A model generated the notes under the pieces. The model did not search any database. It saw only the letters and a program-made list of their open reading frames with translations, and was not told the DNA's origin. A stretch of 64,000 nucleotides of DNA, from NCBI GenBank assembly GCA_043821725.1, contig JBDRCM010000006.1:62001-126000 (forward strand), written 5' to 3'. A program made the translations under genes and the position numbers. This document shows positions 59,214 through 64,000 of this stretch, in pieces; the stretch's first letter is position 1, and each line of letters starts with the position of its first letter. This stretch comes from CAYHSR01 sp043821725. GTDB taxonomy: Bacteria; Patescibacteriota; Patescibacteriia; Magasanikbacterales; GWA2-37-8.

Positions 59214-59285
59214 GCGGGTGTCGTATAATGGTTATTATGTATCCTTGCCAAGGATAAAACGGCGGTTCGATTCCGCTCACCCGCT
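59214..59285 (+). tRNA. tRNA-Gly (anticodon GCC)
   Basis: A 72-nt cloverleaf with acceptor GCGGGTG/CACCCGC, anticodon stem TATCC/GGATA with loop TTGCCAA, and T arm CGG-TTCGATT-CCG. Confidence 0.95.
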
Positions 59286-59315
59286 CGTGGCACATAATAC
59301 CAAATCTACACTGAT

Positions 59316-59388
59316 CGCGGGGTAGAGCAATTGGCAGCTCGGCGGGCCCATAACCCGCAGGTTCCCGGTTCGAGTCCGGGCCCCGCAA
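59316..59388 (+). tRNA. Initiator tRNA-fMet (anticodon CAT)
   Basis: A 73-nt cloverleaf. Initiator marks are present: the C1 x A72 mismatch at the top of the acceptor (CGCGGGG / CCCCGCA) and three G-C pairs in the anticodon stem (GCGGG/CCCGC). The anticodon loop reads CCCATAA, so position 33 is C instead of the near-universal U. CCA is not fully encoded. Confidence 0.93.
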
Positions 59389-59390
59389 CA

Positions 59391-59417
59391 AAAAAACCCG
59401 ATTAAATCGGGTTTTTT
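59391..59417. terminator. Terminator between tRNA-fMet and trpS
   Basis: AAAAAACCCGATT and AATCGGGTTTTTT form a 12-13-bp stem usable on both strands; trpS ends 17 nt away on the other strand. Confidence 0.9.
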
Positions 59418-59433
59418 GCTTTATATTTTACGC

Positions 59434-60411
59434 TTAAACGCCAAGCCCAATTGCTTTTTTTATTTTCTCCATTTTCGCGCCAGCTATCTTTTCTGCTTTT
59501 TGCGCTCCCTGCTCCAATATCTGAATTACCTGTTTGTCGCTGATTTTATTGAACCTGTCTTGAAAGCCGACAAGAAAATTGCATATTTCATCAGCCAGCC
59601 CACTCTTAAACTTCCCATAGCCAATGCCTGCATACTGTTGTTCAATTTCTTTAATTGAAACATCTGAAAAAAGAGAATATATTTTTAGTAAATTTGTAAT
59701 AGCCGGTTTATCTTGTGATGATGACACTGCACTGCCTGAATCGGTTACTGACTTCATAATTTTTTTACGCGCAACTTTTGCGTTATCCAAAAGAGAAATG
59801 TAATTATATTCTGAATCAGCTGTTTTTGACATTTTCTTGCTTGGATCATCCAACCCCATAATGCGAGCGCTTTCTTTTTTAACAAGGCCTTTTGGAATTG
59901 TAAAGGTTTTATTAAAAATTTTATTAAATCTCTGCGCCAATTCGCAAGCCAATTCAATATGCTGGGTCTGGTCTTCTCCAACAGGGACTAAATCAGTATC
60001 ATATAATAAAATATCAGCAGCCATTAATACAGGATAGCTGAAAAGTCCAAGATTGATATTGCTCTTATTCTGCGCCGACTTATCCTTAAATTGAGTCATT
60101 CTTTCCAGCTCGCTTATTTTCGTAATAGTATTTAAAATCCACGCGGCTTCAACATGCTCTTTTACTTCAGATTGGACAAATATGACTGATTTGTTTGGAT
60201 CAATTCCGCATGCTAAATATGTCTTTGCCATGTTGATTATATTTTTCTTTAACGCGCTTGGATCCTGCTTAACTGTAATGGCATGCATATCCACAACGCA
60301 AAAAAAACATTCGTTATCTTTCTGTAAATCAACCCAGTTTTTTATGGCTCCCAAATAATTGCCTATATGCAGATTATTGGTTGGTTGTACTCCTGAAAAA
60401 ATGCGTGGCAT
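59434..60411 (-). CDS. trpS: Tryptophanyl-tRNA synthetase
   Basis: Class Ic synthetase that charges tRNA-Trp. It has 325 residues, the usual length. FSGVQPTNNLHIGNYLGAI contains the HIGH motif (HIGN), GEDQTQHIELACELA binds tryptophan and ATP, and DPSKKMSKT is the KMSKS loop near residue 195. It is 1 nt downstream of the 60413 gene and ends at the shared terminator at 59391. Confidence 0.97.
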   Translation of the reverse strand: MPRIFSGVQPTNNLHIGNYLGAIKNWVDLQKDNECFFCVVDMHAITVKQDPSALKKNIINMAKTYLACGIDPNKSVIFVQSEVKEHVEAAWILNTITKISELERMTQFKDKSAQNKSNINLGLFSYPVLMAADILLYDTDLVPVGEDQTQHIELACELAQRFNKIFNKTFTIPKGLVKKESARIMGLDDPSKKMSKTADSEYNYISLLDNAKVARKKIMKSVTDSGSAVSSSQDKPAITNLLKIYSLFSDVSIKEIEQQYAGIGYGKFKSGLADEICNFLVGFQDRFNKISDKQVIQILEQGAQKAEKIAGAKMEKIKKAIGLGV

Positions 60412-60412
60412 A

Positions 60413-61381
60413 TTATTGTGGTGATTTAGATAACCTATTTCTTAATCTGTTTTTCATTAATTCCATGAATGTATGCCTAAAATTATCATTGCCTGATGTC
60501 GGAATAAATCTTAACTCTTCATAAGCAAGATCTTGATTTTCAAGATAACTTAACATACTTTTATAATATTCGCCTTTTTTTTCTTCATCAATAGTCATAT
60601 CATTGCCATCAGTTTGCTCAAGTCTTATTTTCATCTTACTTATCATACCATCAATTTTTGACGATTCATATCTTTTCTTCTCTGTTTTCCCGGAACTCAC
60701 AATACCTTCTTTGGAAGCCGCTCTTTTTTTGAAATCCGCTAAAAAAGAATCCGCTTCCGTTAGATTCTGTTGCCTGTCTATGGCCATGAGTCGGATAATT
60801 TGGCTCTCTCTGCTGTAAGTTGGCTCTTTGATAAGGTTATCAAGTTCTTGCAAATCATTGATTTCATTAAAATCTATTCTCAAATTATCAAAATAATCCG
60901 AGCTGTCCGGCTCTGGAGCACGATTCTCTTTTTCCTTATTTGCCCACAAATCAATTCTTTTTTTGCGAACGGCATGATCAATCTCTGGTATATCAACTCT
61001 TTCAGGCGCGATCTTCATTGCTTCAGTTATAGCTCTTAAATGCTCCTCTTCGGTAATATCATCAAGTTTAGCGTAAAATTTCATTCCTTCCCCGTCTTCA
61101 AACCATTTTACTATTTCATCCCTAATTGCTCTGGCCAATTCTTCAAGTTCAATACCATCAAGTATTTTTTTATTTTCATCCTCCGCAATATTTTGATCTT
61201 TATTAAATTTGCTATCAGATTGCATTTCAGAAAATTTTCTATAAAAAACCTCCAAACTCGCCACAAAGGGGGTCTTTATTGTTATTTTGGTTTCTATCTG
61301 TCCCTTCGCCATCCTATGGTCTGCGTTTTTAATATCGGTTGGCCGTTGTGTGTCAAATGGGTTGGGTGTGTCAATGCCCAT
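60413..61381 (-). CDS. Hypothetical protein upstream of trpS
   Basis: Unrecognised soluble protein of 322 residues, rich in charged helices (LARAIRDEIVKWFEDGEGMKF, SKIDGMISKMKIRLEQTDG). No signal peptide or membrane helix is present. It is cotranscribed with trpS (1-nt gap) from the promoter at 61441-61469. The function is unknown. Confidence 0.68.
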   Translation of the reverse strand: MGIDTPNPFDTQRPTDIKNADHRMAKGQIETKITIKTPFVASLEVFYRKFSEMQSDSKFNKDQNIAEDENKKILDGIELEELARAIRDEIVKWFEDGEGMKFYAKLDDITEEEHLRAITEAMKIAPERVDIPEIDHAVRKKRIDLWANKEKENRAPEPDSSDYFDNLRIDFNEINDLQELDNLIKEPTYSRESQIIRLMAIDRQQNLTEADSFLADFKKRAASKEGIVSSGKTEKKRYESSKIDGMISKMKIRLEQTDGNDMTIDEEKKGEYYKSMLSYLENQDLAYEELRFIPTSGNDNFRHTFMELMKNRLRNRLSKSPQ

Positions 61382-61440
61382 AAAGCAAAAAAATTAATAT
61401 ATTAAGGCCTTTAAAATCCTCCCTATTTAGGCATGCATTA

Positions 61441-61469
61441 AGTATAACCAAATCCATCATATATTTCAA
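61441..61469 (-). promoter_or_regulatory. Promoter of the 60413-trpS operon
   Basis: The minus strand reads TTGAAA, 17 nt, TATACT, 60 nt before the start codon; GGGAGG occurs in the leader but far from the ATG. Confidence 0.65.
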
Positions 61470-61517
61470 GTGAAGCCCTATAGCAAGAACTGGTAGCTTT
61501 TGGCCGAAGGTCTCCAC

Positions 61518-61545
61518 TTTACTAAAAAAATAAATGTTGTATAAT
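61518..61545 (+). promoter_or_regulatory. Promoter of the 61619 gene
   Basis: TTTACT, 16 nt, TATAAT, 73 nt before the ATG. Confidence 0.6.
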
Positions 61546-61618
61546 AATATCAATAAGTACCAGCCCATTCTAACAAATGGTGGAATATTGCTAAACCAAT
61601 AAATATAACATAAAAAAT

Positions 61619-61996
61619 ATGCCAAAAACAGGAATGTCTGAATCATTAAGGAGATATTTAGTTATTGAAGACAAAGAGCCAAATGTTCCGGAACTAACAC
61701 AAAAAGAGCTTGGACGACAACAAGCAGTAGCTGAAAGGCGTAGGGCAAAAAAAGAAGACGCTACATCAGAAAAAATTGATCCGCAAACAGAGCGTCCATC
61801 AAAATTAACTCTTCTTCAAGGTGGCAAACACGATGTTCATAAAAACGGAGAGGTTGTTTATAAAGAAGACCTGCTTCCTCCAAAAAGTCCATACCGTACT
61901 TCTGAAAGTCAAACTGGCACACCGAGTACCGGCAGAGCCGTAAAAACTGATTGGGGAAGGAGAAGAAGCCAGTGGGGCAAAGGTAAGCGCAAATAA
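61619..61996 (+). CDS. Hypothetical basic, low-complexity protein
   Basis: A 125-residue protein, very rich in Lys, Arg, Glu, Pro and Ser, probably disordered. It has short repeated features (QQAVAERRRAKKED, KLTLLQGGKHDVHKNGE) and the basic end WGRRRSQWGKGKRK. The basic end suggests nucleic-acid or ribosome binding, but no family is known. It has its own promoter and a terminator at 62066. Confidence 0.62.
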   Translation: MPKTGMSESLRRYLVIEDKEPNVPELTQKELGRQQAVAERRRAKKEDATSEKIDPQTERPSKLTLLQGGKHDVHKNGEVVYKEDLLPPKSPYRTSESQTGTPSTGRAVKTDWGRRRSQWGKGKRK

Positions 61997-62065
61997 TTCT
62001 AAGACAAAAAAGAGCGGCTATACCTGATCTGTGCCCCAAAAAACGGACACTTACGTATCCGCTAA

Positions 62066-62096
62066 AGTGGGTACGGATCATACCCACTCTTTTTTT
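62066..62096 (+). terminator. Terminator of the 61619 gene, overlapping the end of tgt
   Basis: AGTGGGTA and TACCCACT flank a 7-nt loop, followed by C and seven T. The last codons of tgt (minus strand, stop at 62078) are part of this hairpin. Confidence 0.85.
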
Positions 62097-63295
62097 AATT
62101 CCGCAAATCTGTCCTCTTTAATGGCATCACGTATATCTTTCATCATTTGAAGCAAAAAATGAAGATTGTGAATTGTGGCAAGTCGCTTTGCAGTAAACTC
62201 TCGGGCTTTAAACAAATGATTAAGGTAGGCGCGTGAATAATTTCGGCAAGTGACACAAGAACAACCCTTGTCTACTGGTTGAAAATCTTGAGTGTACTTG
62301 GCATTAAGAATATTAAATCTATGATTGTTTTTTTTGTTTTTTATAAAAAATATTCCATGCCTGGCCAAGCGCGTTGGCGCCACACAATCAAACATATCTA
62401 TTCCTTTATCAACTACCTTAAACAAATCAGCCGGGTTCAAACCAACGCCCATGGAATAACACGGCTTGCCATCCGGCAAATACTCATAAACCCAATCTAA
62501 AATTTGAACTGTCATTTCCATGTTATAGCCAATTGACTCTCCTCCAACAGCAATGCCGTCAAAATCAAGACCGCAAATATATCGAGCTGACTCTTTTCTT
62601 AATTCCATATAATTAGACCCTTGGATTATTCCAAACAAATATTGTTCGTGCTTTTTCGCTTTACGATTTTTATCTGCCTTAAGCGCCACATGGCGCTCTA
62701 AACACTGTTTTGCCCAATCATGAGTTCTTTGCATTGCTGATTGAGCATAATCCTTGCTTGCGTTGTCAGGCGTGCATTCATCAAAAGCCATAATAATATC
62801 AGCCCCAAGCTTGTGCTGGACATCAATGGCGCTTTGCGGAGTAAAGCGATGCAAAGAGCCGTCAATATGACTGCGAAAATCAACCCCGTTTTTATCAATT
62901 TTTACCAAACAGCCGGATTGTTTTAATTCACTTGAACTATTGCCCTCTGACTGAAAAGAACCGAACTCAATATTTTTTTTCTCTTTTTGTTGCCCTAAAG
63001 AAAAAACCTGAAAGCCACCACTGTCCGTTAAGATCGGCTTGTTCCAATTCATAAAACCATGAAGTCCGCCGGCTTTTTGTATTAAATCTTCTCCAGGACG
63101 CAAATGCAAATGATAAGTATTTGCAAGAATTATCTGCGACTTCAAATCTTGAAGGTCTTGCTGATCCAAAGTTTTTACGCAAGCAGACGTCCCCACCGGC
63201 ATAAAGCATGGGGTCTCAATTGATCCGTGCGGGGTTTGGATTATACCTGTTCTGGCACGGCTTTTTTTATCTTTGTACTTTAATTGAAAAAACAT
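62078..63295 (-). CDS. tgt: tRNA-guanine transglycosylase
   Basis: Enzyme that swaps guanine 34 of GUN-anticodon tRNAs for preQ1. It has 405 residues. LTDSGGFQVFSL, FDECTP and GVGLNPADLFKVVDKGIDMFDCVAPTRLARHG contain the substrate-binding and nucleophile aspartates. The zinc site is CSCVTC followed by a His in YLNHLF. No queuosine synthesis genes are in the window, so the base may be salvaged. It is divergent from the helicase gene, with overlapping promoters. Confidence 0.96.
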   Translation of the reverse strand: MFFQLKYKDKKSRARTGIIQTPHGSIETPCFMPVGTSACVKTLDQQDLQDLKSQIILANTYHLHLRPGEDLIQKAGGLHGFMNWNKPILTDSGGFQVFSLGQQKEKKNIEFGSFQSEGNSSSELKQSGCLVKIDKNGVDFRSHIDGSLHRFTPQSAIDVQHKLGADIIMAFDECTPDNASKDYAQSAMQRTHDWAKQCLERHVALKADKNRKAKKHEQYLFGIIQGSNYMELRKESARYICGLDFDGIAVGGESIGYNMEMTVQILDWVYEYLPDGKPCYSMGVGLNPADLFKVVDKGIDMFDCVAPTRLARHGIFFIKNKKNNHRFNILNAKYTQDFQPVDKGCSCVTCRNYSRAYLNHLFKAREFTAKRLATIHNLHFLLQMMKDIRDAIKEDRFAELKKEWV

Positions 63296-63315
63296 ATTAA
63301 CTGTATTTTGCCGCT

Positions 63316-63357
63316 ATTCTACGTTATTTTGTCCATATTGGCAAGTTATGGTAAAAT
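63316..63357. promoter_or_regulatory. Divergent overlapping promoters of tgt and uvrD
   Basis: Minus strand: TTGCCA, 17 nt, TAGAAT (63316-63344) for tgt. Plus strand: TTGTCC, 17 nt, TAAAAT (63329-63357) for the helicase. The two share bases, so they probably compete. Confidence 0.65.
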
Positions 63358-63390
63358 GGTGTTGTCCTTAAAACAATACAGAGCTCAACT

Positions 63391-64000
63391 ATGACAAACT
63401 ATGAAAATGACTTAAATGAACAGCAATTGGAAGTTGTGAAAAACGGCAATGGGCCGTGCTTGGTGCTGGCCGGAGCAGGCAGTGGAAAAACTCGAGTAAT
63501 CACTTACAGGGTAGCGCGACTGCTGGAAGATGGTGTCGCTCCTGAAGAAATACTTTTGCTCACTTTTACAAATAAAGCGGCCGCTGAAATGGTTGAAAGG
63601 GTTCAGCGACTTACCAACATGCAATCGCGCTTGCCATGGAGCGGAACTTTTCATGGAATATGCAACAAAATACTGCGAAGCAAAGCCGGCCTTGTCAACT
63701 TTAAAAACAATTTTACCATTCTTGATGAAGACGACAGCAAGTCCATACTCAAACAGTCAATCCGCGAATTTAAGCCTGGTTCAGCAACTCGCTTTCCATC
63801 CGCCAATATCGTCAAATCCATCATCAGCTACGCGAGAAACGCTGAAATCACAATTCAAGACGCGATTGATTTGCGCTATGAGCAATGGATGCATCTATCC
63901 GACATTATTCAAAAAATATCATCTGATTATCACAAAAAGAAAAAAGCAAGCCAGTCAATGGATTTTGACGACCTGCTGGTAAATACACTGCTTGTTCTTA
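63391..64000 (+). CDS. UvrD/PcrA-type helicase, N-terminal part only
   Basis: ATP-dependent 3'-5' DNA helicase of superfamily 1; about 203 residues are visible and the rest lies beyond the window. The frame starts MTNYENDLNEQQLEVV (Q motif). GAGSGKTRV is Walker A (about 33-41), LLTFTNKAAAEM is motif Ia, SGTFHGI is Ib-like, and MDFDDLL lies near the edge. UvrD and PcrA cannot be separated from this part alone. Confidence 0.95.
   Translation, partial: MTNYENDLNEQQLEVVKNGNGPCLVLAGAGSGKTRVITYRVARLLEDGVAPEEILLLTFTNKAAAEMVERVQRLTNMQSRLPWSGTFHGICNKILRSKAGLVNFKNNFTILDEDDSKSILKQSIREFKPGSATRFPSANIVKSIISYARNAEITIQDAIDLRYEQWMHLSDIIQKISSDYHKKKKASQSMDFDDLLVNTLLVL

Noticed and set aside
1..64000. CRISPR array, rRNA genes, prophage, transposase gene
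   Set aside because: I looked for regularly spaced repeats, 16S/23S/5S motifs, phage structural genes and transposase motifs and found none; the only mobile traces are the MITEs, repeat R and the RhuM fragment.

Overview
The window looks like a chromosomal segment of a Candidate Phyla Radiation (Patescibacteria/Parcubacteria-like) bacterium. The evidence is an AT-rich genome read with the standard code (UGA as stop), unusual tails on several ribosomal proteins, an S6-SSB-S18 operon with no L9 gene, very large Ser/Thr-rich secreted proteins, a compact type IV pilus assembly operon, and many small genes of unknown function. This assignment is an inference from gene content; no 16S rRNA gene is present.

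Layout. 1-9865 (minus): tuf-rpsJ and then rplC to rplF, the S10/spc ribosomal cluster. tuf and rplC each have a consensus promoter, and a terminator-like hairpin precedes rplC. 10057-17850: an acidic protein, a Na+/H+ antiporter and two tandem secreted beta-helix paralogues. These split the str operon, whose other half (rpsL-rpsG-fusA) lies at 17997-21043. 21400-31941: accessory region with an AbiE-type toxin-antitoxin pair in reversed order, rmuC, nadM, a Janus/Ocnus protein, a frameshifted TrmB-like regulator, a RhuM remnant, an ABC-F ATPase, tRNAs, and two families of repeated elements. 32347-44095: cell-surface locus with an O-antigen-ligase/TPR membrane protein, a WxL-like plus DUF916-like pair, a 1515-residue fibre-like protein with an internal S74 chaperone domain, and a 1052-residue fibronectin/poly-proline membrane protein. 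44158-52323: tRNA-Ala, ychF, and the minus-strand pilBCMNO operon ending in an RNA methylase. 52522-55546: rpsF-ssb-rpsR, epmA-efp. 55649-64000: a promoter-driven 30-residue Cys-rich peptide, small unknown genes, an attenuator-like leader, tRNA-Gly x2, tRNA-fMet, a RelBE-type pair, trpS, tgt and the start of a UvrD/PcrA helicase.

The most unusual content is regulatory and repetitive. A four-copy element (about 140-165 bp) has three stems that change sequence but keep pairing, and two copies end just before start codons. A MITE family occurs as three nested-deletion copies, each with a 5-bp target duplication. Two leaders have mutually exclusive hairpins (before the ABC-F gene, and at 56.3 kb with a Phe-rich 22-codon ORF). 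Many -35/-10 pairs match TTGACA-17-TATAAT closely, which made promoters readable by eye.
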